From Streptomyces sp. NBC_00554 (lineage in GTDB: Bacteria > Actinomycetota > Actinomycetes > Streptomycetales > Streptomycetaceae), in NCBI RefSeq assembly GCF_041431135.1, contig NZ_CP107799.1:2542001-2606000 (forward strand): a stretch of 64,000 nucleotides of DNA, in the 5' to 3' direction. Each line of letters opens with the position of its first letter. The first letter of the stretch is position 1. Shown here in pieces: positions 29,336 to 38,059 of this stretch. A program made the position numbers and the translations under genes. The notes beneath the pieces are model-generated. The model ran no database searches, had not been told where the DNA came from, and worked only from the letters and a program-made list of their open reading frames with translations.

Positions 29336-30037
29336 TCAGAAATCGAAGCCGAGCTGGCCCTCGATCTCTGGAACGCTTCCATCCGCCCAGCTGCGGACCT
29401 TCTTGAGGTGCCGCCACTGGGGCAGCGCATCAAGATACGCCCATGACAGCCGGTGGTACGGGGTGGGGCCCCGCTCCTCCAGTGCGGCCTTGTGCACGGG
29501 CGACGGATACCCGGCGTTGGCCGCAAAACCGAAGTCTGCATGGTCGATACCCAGTTCGGCCATCATTTTGTCGCGCTGAACCTTGGCGATCACCGAGGCC
29601 GCCGCGACGGACACGCAGGACTGGTCGCCCTTGATCACCGTCCGGACCCGCCACGGAGAGCCGACATAGTCGTGCTTCCCGTCGAGAATGACGGCGTCCG
29701 GACGCTCGGGCAAGGCCTCCAGCGCGCGTACGGCCGCCAGCCGCTGGGCGGCCGTCATCCCCAGGCTGTCGATCTCCTCCGGAGACGCATGACCAAGGGC
29801 GTACGACGTCACCCATTTCTCCAACTCGGCTGCGAGCGCGGTACGCCGCTTGACGGTCAGGAGTTTGGAGTCGGTGAGCCCTTCGGGGGGACGACGCAGT
29901 CCCGTGACGGCGGCGCAGACGGTGACCGGGCCGGCCCAAGCGCCGCGCCCCACCTCGTCGACACCGGCAATGATCTTCGCTCCGGTCGTGGCGCGGAGGG
30001 AGCGCTCGACGGTGTGGGTGGGTGGTTCGTACGGCAT
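29336..30037 (-). CDS. rnhB: ribonuclease HII
   Basis: Cleaves RNA in RNA-DNA hybrids and starts removal of single ribonucleotides from DNA. The 233 residues contain the family motifs [15 protein letters not shown] (Asp27, Glu28), LTDSKLL (55-60), VILDG (Asp119) and [17 protein letters not shown] (Asp138), which supply the four acidic catalytic residues. The N-terminal extension of about 18 residues is longer than in E. coli. It is followed by a hypothetical gene in the same operon. A 23-bp tandem repeat lies just upstream of its start. Confidence 0.95.
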   Translation of the reverse strand: MPYEPPTHTVERSLRATTGAKIIAGVDEVGRGAWAGPVTVCAAVTGLRRPPEGLTDSKLLTVKRRTALAAELEKWVTSYALGHASPEEIDSLGMTAAQRLAAVRALEALPERPDAVILDGKHDYVGSPWRVRTVIKGDQSCVSVAAASVIAKVQRDKMMAELGIDHADFGFAANAGYPSPVHKAALEERGPTPYHRLSWAYLDALPQWRHLKKVRSWADGSVPEIEGQLGFDF

Positions 30038-30115
30038 GGCGTCATCAGACTACGCCGCCCGGAGCCCCTCGCGACACCCTGGTTTTCCCGAGCGACCACG
30101 GGCTCCGCGGCGAGG

Positions 30116-30262
30116 CCGATCAGACGCCTTGAACGGAACCGATCAGAGACCTTGAGCGGTACCGATCAGGCACCCTGAGCGACACCGGTCGGACCCGTCG
30201 ACCAAGGCCGATCAGGCACCTCGAACCAGGTGGATCCGGCACCTCGCGCGACGCCGCTCAGA
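30116..30262. repeat. tandem repeat of six full 23-bp units plus a partial seventh
   Basis: Units begin at 30116, 30139, 30162, 30185, 30208 and 30231, each exactly 23 bases, with a partial unit at 30254-30262. They share CCGATCAG followed by (G/A)CACCT(T/C)GA-like sequence. Units 1, 2, 3 and 5 are the closest; 4 and 6 are diverged. The array fills the gap between the rnhB 5' end and the tetR 3' end and overlaps the tetR stop. There are no spacers, so it is a minisatellite-like array, not a CRISPR. Confidence 0.85.
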
Positions 30263-30881
30263 CAGCCTCCCGCCGCAGCAGCGGGACCATCAGCTGGTCG
30301 ATCATCTCCTCCAGATCCCCATCACTCCATTCGCTCGCGCACACCTTTGAGCGGTACATCATCATCGCCGGGATGGCATCGAAGACGTATGCGTTCGCGG
30401 CGTCGGGTCGCACCTCTCCCCGCTCCATTCCACGGTGAATGACCTCGCGAAGCAGGTGCAGCGTCGGCTCGACGACTCCGCCGAGGATCACGGCATGGAA
30501 GCGTTCAGCCTGAGCTGCATCGCATTCGTAAAGAACTGAGCGAAGCGCGAAACCGGGCTGCGAGAACATCGCCTCGCGCACCCGTCGGCACAGCTCGAGC
30601 AGGTCCTCCCGGACACTCCCGAAGTCGGGCGCCTCCGTCAGGCTCGGCAGTCCGGCCTGGAGCGCGTCCGCGACAAGGTCCTCCTTGGAGGGCCAGCGGC
30701 GGTAGACCGCGGCCTTGCCTGTCTGGGCGCGCGCCGCGACACCCTCCATGGTGAGGCCGTTCCAGCCGACCGTACTGAGCTGCTCCAGCGCGGCCTCGAG
30801 GATCGCCCGTTCGAGTACGGCACCGCGTCGACGCGGGGAGGCCGTCCGAGCGGGGGCAGCCGTCCAACGCGAAGTAACCAT
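30258..30881 (-). CDS. TetR-family repressor
   Basis: A 207-residue repressor. The N-terminal HTH is about 20-65 (ILEAALEQLSTVGWNGLTME, GVAARAQTGKAAVYRRWPSKEDLV), followed by a C-terminal ligand/dimerisation domain of helices (LLELCRRVREAMFSQPG and others). I start it at the ATG at 30881 with GGAG eight bases upstream; a start at 30902 lacks a good site. It is divergent from an MFS exporter, with two perfect palindromic operators in between. It most likely represses the exporter and itself until a drug or metabolite binds. Confidence 0.92.
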   Translation of the reverse strand: MVTSRWTAAPARTASPRRRGAVLERAILEAALEQLSTVGWNGLTMEGVAARAQTGKAAVYRRWPSKEDLVADALQAGLPSLTEAPDFGSVREDLLELCRRVREAMFSQPGFALRSVLYECDAAQAERFHAVILGGVVEPTLHLLREVIHRGMERGEVRPDAANAYVFDAIPAMMMYRSKVCASEWSDGDLEEMIDQLMVPLLRREAV

Positions 30882-30963
30882 CTGAGTGTCTCCGTTGAGC
30901 ATGAGGGAGCGGGACTTCCAGGGCGGGGCGAGTTGGTCTCATGACGTCACGCGGCAGAGATTC

Positions 30964-30983
30964 AGTGAACGCTTGCGTTCACT
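30964..30983. promoter_or_regulatory. TetR operator 1
   Basis: Perfect 20-bp palindrome AGTGAACGCTTGCGTTCACT. It is 82 bases upstream of the repressor start and shares its nine-base arms with operator 2. Confidence 0.88.
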
Positions 30984-31001
30984 GTCGGGGACTCACTACC
31001 G

Positions 31002-31031
31002 TTGACGCAACAGTGAACGCGAGCGTTCACT
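31002..31031 (+). promoter_or_regulatory. efflux-gene promoter with TetR operator 2
   Basis: TTGACG (31002-31007) and, 18 bases later, TTCACT (31026-31031) fit a -35/-10 pair. The second perfect palindrome AGTGAACGCGAGCGTTCACT occupies 31012-31031, covering the spacer and -10, so a bound repressor would block polymerase. Confidence 0.7.
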
Positions 31032-31054
31032 AACGCACTTGTGGGGGACCCATA

Positions 31055-32614
31055 GTGACAACCTCTCAGTTGATTCAGGACGGCCCAAAACCAGGAGCGG
31101 CCCGCCGGGAGGGGCATCCCGGCATCGCACTCACCGTCATCGCGGCCTGCCAACTCATGGTGGTACTCGACGCGACGATTGTGAATATCGCCCTCCCGCA
31201 CATTCAAGACGCGCTCAAGTTCAGTACGACCGATCTCACCTGGGTGGTCAGCGCGTACACCCTCACCTTCGGTGGCCTGCTGCTTCTCGGCGGGCGCGCT
31301 GGTGACATCCTCGGGCGGCGCCGGGTCTTCATGACCGGCATCCTGCTCTTCACGCTCGCCTCACTGCTGGGCGGATTCGCCCAGGAACCCTGGCAGTTGC
31401 TGGCCGCGCGCGCCCTCCAAGGGGTCGGCGGCGCGATCGCGTCGCCCACCTCGCTGGCCCTCATCACCACCACGTTCCCCGAAGGACCGGAGCGGAACCG
31501 GGCCTTCGGAGTCTTCGCCGCGGTCTCGGCCGGCGGCGGCGCGATCGGGCTCCTCGCGGGCGGCATGCTCACCGAGTGGCTCGACTGGCGCTGGGTGCTC
31601 TTCGTCAACGTGCCCATCGGTGTGCTGATCGCCGTACTCACACCGCTGTACATCAGCGAGTCCGAACGCCATCCCGGGCGCTTCGACATCTCCGGCGCGC
31701 TCACCTCGACAGCCGGCATGGCCGCCCTGGTGTACGGGTTCATCCGCGCCGCGGAGGAGGGCTGGAGCGACAGCCTCACCATCGGGTCCTTCGGTGCCGC
31801 GGTGGTGCTGCTGGCGGCCTTCGTGTTCATCGAGATGCGGGCCAAGGAACCGATCACCCCGCTGAAGATGTTCGCCGACCGCAACCGCTCGGGCACCTAC
31901 GTGATCATGCTCAGCCTGGCCGCGGCCATGTTCGGCATGTTCTTCTTCATCGTCCTCTTCGTGCAGAACGTGCTGGACTACACACCGATCGAGGCGGGCC
32001 TGGCCTTCCTTCCGGTGACCGTCGCGATCGTCACGGGCGCGGGTCTGTCCCAGCGGTTCCTGCCGGTCCTCGGGCCCAAGCCGTTCATGCTCGTCGGTTC
32101 GGCGCTCGTCGCGCTCGGGCTCGGCTGGCAGACCTTCATCGACCCCGGAAGTTCGTACGTCGGTGGGGTGCTGGGCCCGATGCTGCTGTTCGGCTTCGGC
32201 ATGGGGCTGAACTTCGTCACGCTGACCCTCACGGCGGTCTCTGGTGTCGCCGTCCACGAGGCAGGCGCGGCCTCAGGCATGCTCAATGTCACCCAGCAGG
32301 TGGGCGGCTCGCTCGGACTCTCCATCCTGACCACGGTCTTCGGCTCGGCCAGCCGCAACGAGGCGGAGAAGCAGATCCCGGACTTCATGGCGAACGCCTC
32401 GGCCGAACAGAAGGCCGAGTTCGCCAAGACGCAGCAGCTGCCCGCCCCTTGGGGTCACGAGGTGCTCGCCAACGGCATTTCGACCGCTTTCATCCCGGCC
32501 GTCGCGATGGCTCTACTGGCTCTGATTACCGCAACGTTGGTGATCCGGGTCCGCAAGAGCGACCTGGACGCCCTCGCCGGCACGGCAAGCACAGCAGGGC
32601 CGGCCGGAGGCTGA
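31055..32614 (+). CDS. MFS multidrug exporter (DHA2, 14-TM type)
   Basis: Proton-driven exporter of 519 residues with about 14 hydrophobic segments. DHA2 signatures: LDATIVNIALPHIQ (about 37-50) and GGRAGDILGRRRVF (motif A, about 79-92), plus AGGMLTEWLDWRWVLFVNVP (motif C region). The GTG at 31055 follows GGGGGACCC. It is divergent from the TetR gene and controlled through the two operators upstream. The substrate is unknown; relatives export antibiotics, dyes or biocides. Confidence 0.93.
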   Translation: MTTSQLIQDGPKPGAARREGHPGIALTVIAACQLMVVLDATIVNIALPHIQDALKFSTTDLTWVVSAYTLTFGGLLLLGGRAGDILGRRRVFMTGILLFTLASLLGGFAQEPWQLLAARALQGVGGAIASPTSLALITTTFPEGPERNRAFGVFAAVSAGGGAIGLLAGGMLTEWLDWRWVLFVNVPIGVLIAVLTPLYISESERHPGRFDISGALTSTAGMAALVYGFIRAAEEGWSDSLTIGSFGAAVVLLAAFVFIEMRAKEPITPLKMFADRNRSGTYVIMLSLAAAMFGMFFFIVLFVQNVLDYTPIEAGLAFLPVTVAIVTGAGLSQRFLPVLGPKPFMLVGSALVALGLGWQTFIDPGSSYVGGVLGPMLLFGFGMGLNFVTLTLTAVSGVAVHEAGAASGMLNVTQQVGGSLGLSILTTVFGSASRNEAEKQIPDFMANASAEQKAEFAKTQQLPAPWGHEVLANGISTAFIPAVAMALLALITATLVIRVRKSDLDALAGTASTAGPAGG

Positions 32615-32842
32615 CGCGGGCTGCGGAGGGCCGGGCCCGGGGTCCGGGGATCGACGGCGAGGACGCCGGTCCGGCCATCCGCAGGAGGACCATGAAAGTG
32701 GGACTCCAGTACGACGAACGAGCAGATCTGAAGAACGAGCAGGTCTGAAGTACGAGCGACGAGCGCGTCTCAGCGGCGCACTTTCACCTCTGCTGCCCAG
32801 GTCACCGCGCGACAGCTGTCGCCTCAGTGACCCACGCCGGTC

Positions 32843-34546
32843 TCACCGGTACAGGAGCTCGTTGCTCAGCCCACTGCACGCGCTCCAGTCCGCGTCCTTC
32901 GACACGGGCTGGTCGCGGAGGATGTCCCGGGCACGGGCCTCCCCCCAACTGGTGGCGTACCAGGGTTCGGCGCCCTCTTCCAGGTCAGCCGCGATGGATC
33001 GCAGCGCACACGAACGCAACGGTTCCTTCAGCTGGTCAAGGGCGGGTACCGCGTCGGCGGACAGGCCTCGCGCGTAGTCGAGGTCGAACTTGCCGGTGTC
33101 CTCGTACCGCTGAACGTTGCGCTCGGCGATCAGGCCGTCGGGCGACATCAGCCCGAACGCGAGTACACCGGCGGCCGCACTCGCCGCGACCACACGCGGC
33201 AACCAGCGAGCGCCCCACACTCCGGCCGCCATGATGAGCACAATGACCAGGCCCAGCCAGAGCTCCACGGCCACCACGGAGACCCTCAGCCGCGTCAGTC
33301 CATAAGCCTCCACATACATGTCCATACGCCGCACCGCCGATGCCACGACAACGAGCGCCAGCACGCACAGAGTTCCCAGCACACCGCGCACCAGCTTCCG
33401 GTCACGCCCGCCGTCACGCGGCGCCCAGCGCAGGGCGAAGACGATGACGAGCAGGGTCAGAAGCGTGACGAGGAGCAACTGCCAGAAGCCCTGGCGCGCG
33501 TACTCGGCGTACGTCTGGCCGGTCTTCTTCAGTACGGATTCGTATCCGCCGAAGAGGACGGCGAGTTGGACGGCGTTGAAGGCCGCGAAAAGCCCGGTGA
33601 GCACGATCAGCGGCAGCGCCCACTCGAGTCGGCCGCGGGGCCGTCCCGCAGGTACCTCGACGCGGTCCCACTGGATGGGCGCGGCGGCTGTGTGCGCCAC
33701 CGCGAGCGCGCCGACCAGGCCGAGCAGCAGGAGCAGGAAGCGCCAGGGTCCGCCGGAGACGGAGGTGTCCGGCACCAGAGCACCGAGCAGATCGGCGAAG
33801 GCAGCGTCGGCACCCGCGAACAGCGCCCCGAAGACCAGCAGCAGAACCGCCGTCACAGCGAGCGCGCGCAGCCCCGATCCGACGTTGCCACGGGAGCTCC
33901 CGGACCGTTCGCGCAGACCGCGCCAGCCCCACGCGGGGCCGGTGACCAGGGCGTTGAGGATGCCGATGGGGCCCAGCAGGACGGCCGGCCAGGTACGGCC
34001 GCCGTGCACCGCCATCGAGCCCAGCGCGATCGCGGTGACCACGGCCAGGAACGAAGGCCAGTCCGCGTCGCGCAGTGCGGGCACGGCCAGCAGGGCGATT
34101 CCGCCGATGCCCCAGACGAGCGTCCACGCACGCGGGCGTCGTCCCGCGGCCTGGGCGGCGAAGTACGCGGCGAGCGCAGCCGGGATCGCGACCATCACCA
34201 GGTTGAGCGCCAGGCCGTCACCCAGGAGCAGCATGCTGAGCAGTCCGGTGGCGAGCGCGGCCCACAGTGTGGCCGTACGCACCGGGGCGGGGGCCTCCAC
34301 CTGGAGCTCGGCAAGCCAGGGGACGGGGACGGGCGACGGATGGGCCCAGTGCGTGTCCTCGTCGGGTTCGCTCGCGTCCTCCCCGTCGGGCTCGGTCGCG
34401 CCCCCCTTGGAGGCCGATTTGGGGACGGCATCTTCAGGATCACGAATTCCGCTCGAACCCACGATCTTCGGCGCATCGGGCTCTGCATCTCCCGGCCGCG
34501 CGGTCCCCTGATCTCTCGGCTCGGACGTGGACGGTATGTCGGACAC
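32843..34546 (-). CDS. DUF4173/DUF4153-like polytopic membrane protein
   Basis: A 567-residue protein. A disordered, Asp/Glu/Pro-rich cytoplasmic N-terminus (1-85) is followed by about 11-12 transmembrane segments between 95 and 465. The segment LLLVFGALFAGADAAFADLL is typical of the DUF4173 family. A C-terminal soluble part (about 470-567) ends in a Trp/Cys-containing region, LRSCALRSIAADL. The function of the family is unknown. It is probably monocistronic. Confidence 0.75.
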   Translation of the reverse strand: MSDIPSTSEPRDQGTARPGDAEPDAPKIVGSSGIRDPEDAVPKSASKGGATEPDGEDASEPDEDTHWAHPSPVPVPWLAELQVEAPAPVRTATLWAALATGLLSMLLLGDGLALNLVMVAIPAALAAYFAAQAAGRRPRAWTLVWGIGGIALLAVPALRDADWPSFLAVVTAIALGSMAVHGGRTWPAVLLGPIGILNALVTGPAWGWRGLRERSGSSRGNVGSGLRALAVTAVLLLVFGALFAGADAAFADLLGALVPDTSVSGGPWRFLLLLLGLVGALAVAHTAAAPIQWDRVEVPAGRPRGRLEWALPLIVLTGLFAAFNAVQLAVLFGGYESVLKKTGQTYAEYARQGFWQLLLVTLLTLLVIVFALRWAPRDGGRDRKLVRGVLGTLCVLALVVVASAVRRMDMYVEAYGLTRLRVSVVAVELWLGLVIVLIMAAGVWGARWLPRVVAASAAAGVLAFGLMSPDGLIAERNVQRYEDTGKFDLDYARGLSADAVPALDQLKEPLRSCALRSIAADLEEGAEPWYATSWGEARARDILRDQPVSKDADWSACSGLSNELLYR

Positions 34547-34918
34547 GGAACCCCCTCCCTGCCGGCCCTGACACAGCCCACAACACGCCGCGACGGCGGA
34601 AGGGCTGGTGACCGGTGTCTTGTCGGCGCACGCCCGGCATGATCAACAGGCGGCGTGGCGGAAAGGGTATCCACAGGCAACCTGCCTCAGGGTGTGGCTG
34701 TGGCGCTGTAGCAAGCCTGTGACAGAGGCCGCCGTTACCGGCACGGGCGTCGGTGTGGCGCGCCCCTCACGGGACCCGTCAGCGTCCCGGATCCCTCCGA
34801 AGCGGATCGCCCTCCACGAAGCAGTCACACAGCGGGCCGTAGACAGGAAGCACCACTGCGGCCCACCGGAGACGCCCACCAAGGCCGGGCGTCTCCGGCC
34901 TGATCCGCCGGACAGGCC
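34547..34918. other. 372-bp intergenic region
   Basis: Contains the upstream region of the DUF4173-like gene and, near its right end, the hairpin at 34866-34898. No gene seen. Confidence 0.5.
34866..34898. terminator. hairpin downstream of ADP-ribosylglycohydrolase gene
   Basis: CCGGAGACGCCC (34866-34877) pairs perfectly with GGGCGTCTCCGG (34887-34898) across a nine-base loop, 21 bases past the gene's stop. Confidence 0.7.
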
Positions 34919-35848
34919 CTAGGCCCCGCTCGCCATACGCCCGTACGCCGCCCCCGGCATCCAGTCCGGCAGCCCTTCCGTCCGCTCCAGCCAAGTCCCC
35001 GGCGGCGCCCCCGCCTTCCCGGAGGCGACGACGCCGCCCACGATGGCGCAGGTCGTGTCCATGTCGCCGCCCACCTGGGCGGTCGCCCAGAAGGCCTTTT
35101 CGTAGTCGCCCAGGCCTCTGGCCGCCGACCAGAGCGCGAAAGGAACGGTGTCGTGGGCCGTAGTACGCCGCCCGCAGCCGAGGACGGCGGCGACGGTGGC
35201 GGTATCGGCGTAGTCGAGCATGTCCCGGGCGCGCCGCAGCCCCGCGCCGACGGCGCTGCGCGGGACGAGCGCGATGACGCCGTCGAGCAGGGCCTCGGCG
35301 CTCGGCGGGCCGGCGGGGTCGGCGGCCAGCGCGGCGGCAGCGGCGACGGCCATGGCGCCGACCACGGCCTCGCGGTGCTGGTGTGTGGGGTAGGCGGAGA
35401 TCTCGGCCTGGTGCGTGGCCTGCTCCGGATCGTCCGCGTACCAGGCTCCCAGAGGGGCGATCCGCATCGCGGCACCGTTGCCCCACGAACCCTGTCCGTT
35501 GAAGAGGGCGGACGACAGCGCGCGCCAGTCACCGCCCTCTCGGACCAGCCTCAGCAGCCGGTTGACCGCGGGGCCGTACCCCCGGTCGAAGTCGTGGTGC
35601 TCGGCGAAGGAGCGGGCCAGCTCGTCCTGGTCGATGCGGTCGTGTACGGCCAAAACGGCCACTACGGAGCAGGCCATTTCGGTGTCGTCGGTCCATTGCC
35701 ACGGTCGGGGCGGCAGCTCACGGCGCTTGAGCAGCGGGTAGTTCGCGGGCACGAAGAACTGCGAGCCCAGCGCGTCCCCCACCGCGAGTCCACGCAGGCT
35801 GGCCATGGCACGGTCCAGGCGTCCGGGGGAAGAGGAGTCAGCGGTCAT
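34919..35848 (-). CDS. ADP-ribosylglycohydrolase family protein
   Basis: A 309-residue DraG/ARH-type protein expected to remove ADP-ribose from proteins or nucleotides using two metal ions. The N-terminal metal motif WTDDTEM (52-58) and the C-terminal metal motif GGDMDTTCAIVGG are both present, as are GLAVGDALGSQF (20-31) and GYGPAVNRLL. It follows a histidine phosphatase gene by 12 bases and is probably cotranscribed with it. The substrate (protein Arg, Ser or ADP-ribosylated nucleotide) cannot be told. Confidence 0.92.
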   Translation of the reverse strand: MTADSSSPGRLDRAMASLRGLAVGDALGSQFFVPANYPLLKRRELPPRPWQWTDDTEMACSVVAVLAVHDRIDQDELARSFAEHHDFDRGYGPAVNRLLRLVREGGDWRALSSALFNGQGSWGNGAAMRIAPLGAWYADDPEQATHQAEISAYPTHQHREAVVGAMAVAAAAALAADPAGPPSAEALLDGVIALVPRSAVGAGLRRARDMLDYADTATVAAVLGCGRRTTAHDTVPFALWSAARGLGDYEKAFWATAQVGGDMDTTCAIVGGVVASGKAGAPPGTWLERTEGLPDWMPGAAYGRMASGA

Positions 35849-35860
35849 CGCACTGCCACT

Positions 35861-36520
35861 CTATCCGGTGATTCCGTACGGTTCCGGATCACGCCAGCGT
35901 TCGAAAGGCCGGTCTAGCGTGTACCTGCCGTCCTCGCCGAGGACGAGCATCCGCGACTCCCCGTTCCCCGGGTTCGACAGCGATTCGAAGTCCGCGACCG
36001 TCCAGTGGAACCAGCGCATGCAGAACAGCCGCATGGCGAGGCCGTGAGTCACCAGGAGCACGTTCGGCGGATGGTCGGGAGCCTCGAAGCTCCGGTAAAG
36101 GCTCTCAAGAAAGCCGCCGACCCGGTCGTACACGTCGGCGCCGGACTCGCCCTGTGCGAAGCGGTAGAAAAAGTGCCCGTACGCGTCCCGGTAGGCCTTC
36201 TGAAGGCGTACGTCGTCGCAGTCCTGCCAGTTGCCCCAGTCCTGCTCGCGCAGCCGCGGCTCTTCGCGTACCCGTACGAGCTCCGGGTCGAGGTGGAAGG
36301 CGCGGAACGTCTCGTGCGTACGCCGGTACGGGGAGACGTAAACGCTTACGCTCTCGCGCCCGAACACCTCCCGAAGCCGCTTCCCGGTCTCCTCCGCCTG
36401 CCGCCAGCCCCGTTCGGTGAGCGCCAGGGCATGGTCGGGCTCGCGTTCATACACGGTGTCGTCGGCGTTGCCCGTTGACTCGCCGTGCCGGACAAGGACG
36501 ATGCGCCGTGGTCGTGCCAT
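35861..36520 (-). CDS. histidine phosphatase family protein
   Basis: A 219-residue member of the phosphoglycerate-mutase-like superfamily. The catalytic RHG is at residues 11-13 (VLVRHGESTGN), and the second His is in VLLVTHGLAMRLF. A family Arg appears in SPYRRTHETF. The substrate is unknown: small phosphoesters or phosphoproteins are possible, and the length suits phosphatases rather than glycolytic mutases. Its stop is 12 bases from the ADP-ribosylglycohydrolase start, and a DUF4937 gene precedes it. Confidence 0.9.
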   Translation of the reverse strand: MARPRRIVLVRHGESTGNADDTVYEREPDHALALTERGWRQAEETGKRLREVFGRESVSVYVSPYRRTHETFRAFHLDPELVRVREEPRLREQDWGNWQDCDDVRLQKAYRDAYGHFFYRFAQGESGADVYDRVGGFLESLYRSFEAPDHPPNVLLVTHGLAMRLFCMRWFHWTVADFESLSNPGNGESRMLVLGEDGRYTLDRPFERWRDPEPYGITG

Positions 36521-36624
36521 GCCAAGACCCTAAGTCGAGTGACCCCGGATCGAGCACTCGTACGGGCTCCATACGGCGTAGATCACACAACATCGGCACA
36601 CACGGGGCGCGGCAGGCGGCCTCG

Positions 36625-37230
36625 TCAGACCGTCCAGGCGGGCTCCAGCTCCACGATGTCGCCCGCGAGGGCGGCCACGTCGGCCTCGGTCTGAGCGCGC
36701 AGCGCGAGCCGTTCCACGCGCTCGGAGCGGTACTTGCCGAACTCGGCGGCGGACTGCCACATGGAGAGGATCAGGAACTCATGTCCTGGCGCCTCCCCGA
36801 AGAGGCCCCGCACCATGCCGGGCGAACCAGCCATCGCGGGGTTCCAGACCTTCTCCTGCATCAGCGCGAAGTGCTCGGCCCGTTCCTCGTGGATACGGCA
36901 GTGAGCCACCCGCAACAGGTCGGTGTCCGTGAAGCGCGGCTCGAAGCCGGTCTTCACGTCGAAACGGTGGTCGAACAATTTGACCTGGGAATCCTTGAAG
37001 GTGCCCGATTGCGTCGCGGCGAGCCTGTCGTGAGAACGGGCCATGAAGGAGTCGTAGAAGGCACGGCTCTCCCAGAAGGCGAAAATGTGCGCGACGCCGG
37101 ACCGCCCCCGGCTCCATCCCCCGCCCTGTCCCCGGAAACCCGGCTCCCCCAGAAGCCCCGCCCACTTTCGCTGCCCCCGCTCGAAACCGCGGCGGTCCAC
37201 CACGGTGCAGCGAATCCACTTGACCAGCAC
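36625..37230 (-). CDS. DUF4937 (YdbC-like) protein
   Basis: A 201-residue protein apparently built from two tandem dimeric alpha/beta barrel-like halves: VLVKWIRCTVVDRRGFERGQ in the first, and LLRVAHCRIHEERAEHFALM with EFLILSMWQSAAEFGKYRS in the second. Related to DUF4937/YdbC proteins and more distantly to antibiotic-biosynthesis monooxygenase domains. I start it at the GTG at 37230; 31 further upstream residues in frame look non-coding. It probably heads the operon with the phosphatase and ADP-ribosylglycohydrolase. Confidence 0.75.
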   Translation of the reverse strand: MLVKWIRCTVVDRRGFERGQRKWAGLLGEPGFRGQGGGWSRGRSGVAHIFAFWESRAFYDSFMARSHDRLAATQSGTFKDSQVKLFDHRFDVKTGFEPRFTDTDLLRVAHCRIHEERAEHFALMQEKVWNPAMAGSPGMVRGLFGEAPGHEFLILSMWQSAAEFGKYRSERVERLALRAQTEADVAALAGDIVELEPAWTV

Positions 37231-37385
37231 CGCGCCATCGTACGGCCATGGAACGTGGCGCCGGTCACGCTCCGGCGCACTGCAGCCGCGCGAGCGCCCC
37301 CGCGCGCGTGGCACGATGGGCAACCAACCCTGATTTCACAGCAGTTGGGTCGGGAAGCAGATGGGGAACGGGGAGGGGAGATCTG

Positions 37386-37919
37386 GTGAACGGTCTCAAC
37401 AAGGGCATCCGCAAGGTCGAGCTCGCGGTGAAGTGGGATCCGAGTCCCGTAGGTGAGCCCTCGACCGATCTCGACATCATCGCGGCGACATATCTGGCGG
37501 CCGATCCGCAGGGAAAGCCCGCCTACGTAGTGCACTTCGACAGCCGCTCCCCGGACGGCACCATCTATCTGAACCGGGACAGCAAGGACGGCAAGGGCTT
37601 CGGCTGGGACGAGGTCATGACGCTGGAGCTGAACCGCCTCGACAGCCGCTACGCGCGCGTGGTCGTCGGCGTGCTCATCCAACAGCGCTCCGGCCACAAG
37701 ACGTTCGTCGGCGTGCTGAACCCCGGTCTACGCATGCGCGAGGGCTACACCGTCCTGGCCGAGGACGAATTCGGCGATGTCCTGGGGTCGACGGCGGCTA
37801 CCGTCGGGGAGTTTTTGCGCGACGGTTCCGGAGAGTGGACTTTCCACCCCGGCATCCGTGGATACGACACGGACCCGGCGACCTTCGCCAGGATCATGGG
37901 GAGCGGCGAGGACTCCTGA
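37386..37919 (+). CDS. TerD-family protein
   Basis: A 177-residue protein of the TerD/stress-response family (tellurite resistance, often Ca2+-binding, cytoplasmic). Conserved features: LNKGIRKVELAVKWDP near the start, LDIIAATYLAADPQGKPAYVVHF, the Asp-rich NRDSKDGKGFGWDEVM and GYTVLAEDEF. The GTG at 37386 follows GGAG with a five-base spacer. It stands alone here, without other ter genes, divergent from the DUF4937 operon and convergent with nrdJ across a strong terminator. Streptomyces have many TerD paralogues linked to development and calcium. Confidence 0.88.
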   Translation: MNGLNKGIRKVELAVKWDPSPVGEPSTDLDIIAATYLAADPQGKPAYVVHFDSRSPDGTIYLNRDSKDGKGFGWDEVMTLELNRLDSRYARVVVGVLIQQRSGHKTFVGVLNPGLRMREGYTVLAEDEFGDVLGSTAATVGEFLRDGSGEWTFHPGIRGYDTDPATFARIMGSGEDS

Positions 37920-38011
37920 AACGCACTCCTTGGGGGACCGCGTTTTCAAAACAGGCCTCTCCGTAGGACAGCACTAAGGCGTCAGTAGGACATCAGCAGG
38001 ACGCGAAAACG

Positions 38012-38050
38012 CTGAAGGGCGGCACGGCCAGTGGCCGTGCCGCCCTTCAG
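38012..38050. terminator. strong bidirectional terminator between terD-like gene and nrdJ
   Basis: Perfect 18-bp stem (38012-38029 with 38033-38050) around a three-base loop (AGT). It lies 9 bases past the nrdJ stop and 92 bases past the TerD stop. Confidence 0.85.
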
Positions 38051-38059
38051 TTCTTCAGA

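Noticed and set aside
30116..30262. Possible CRISPR array
   Set aside because: The 23-base units abut without spacers and no cas genes are present, so this is a tandem repeat.
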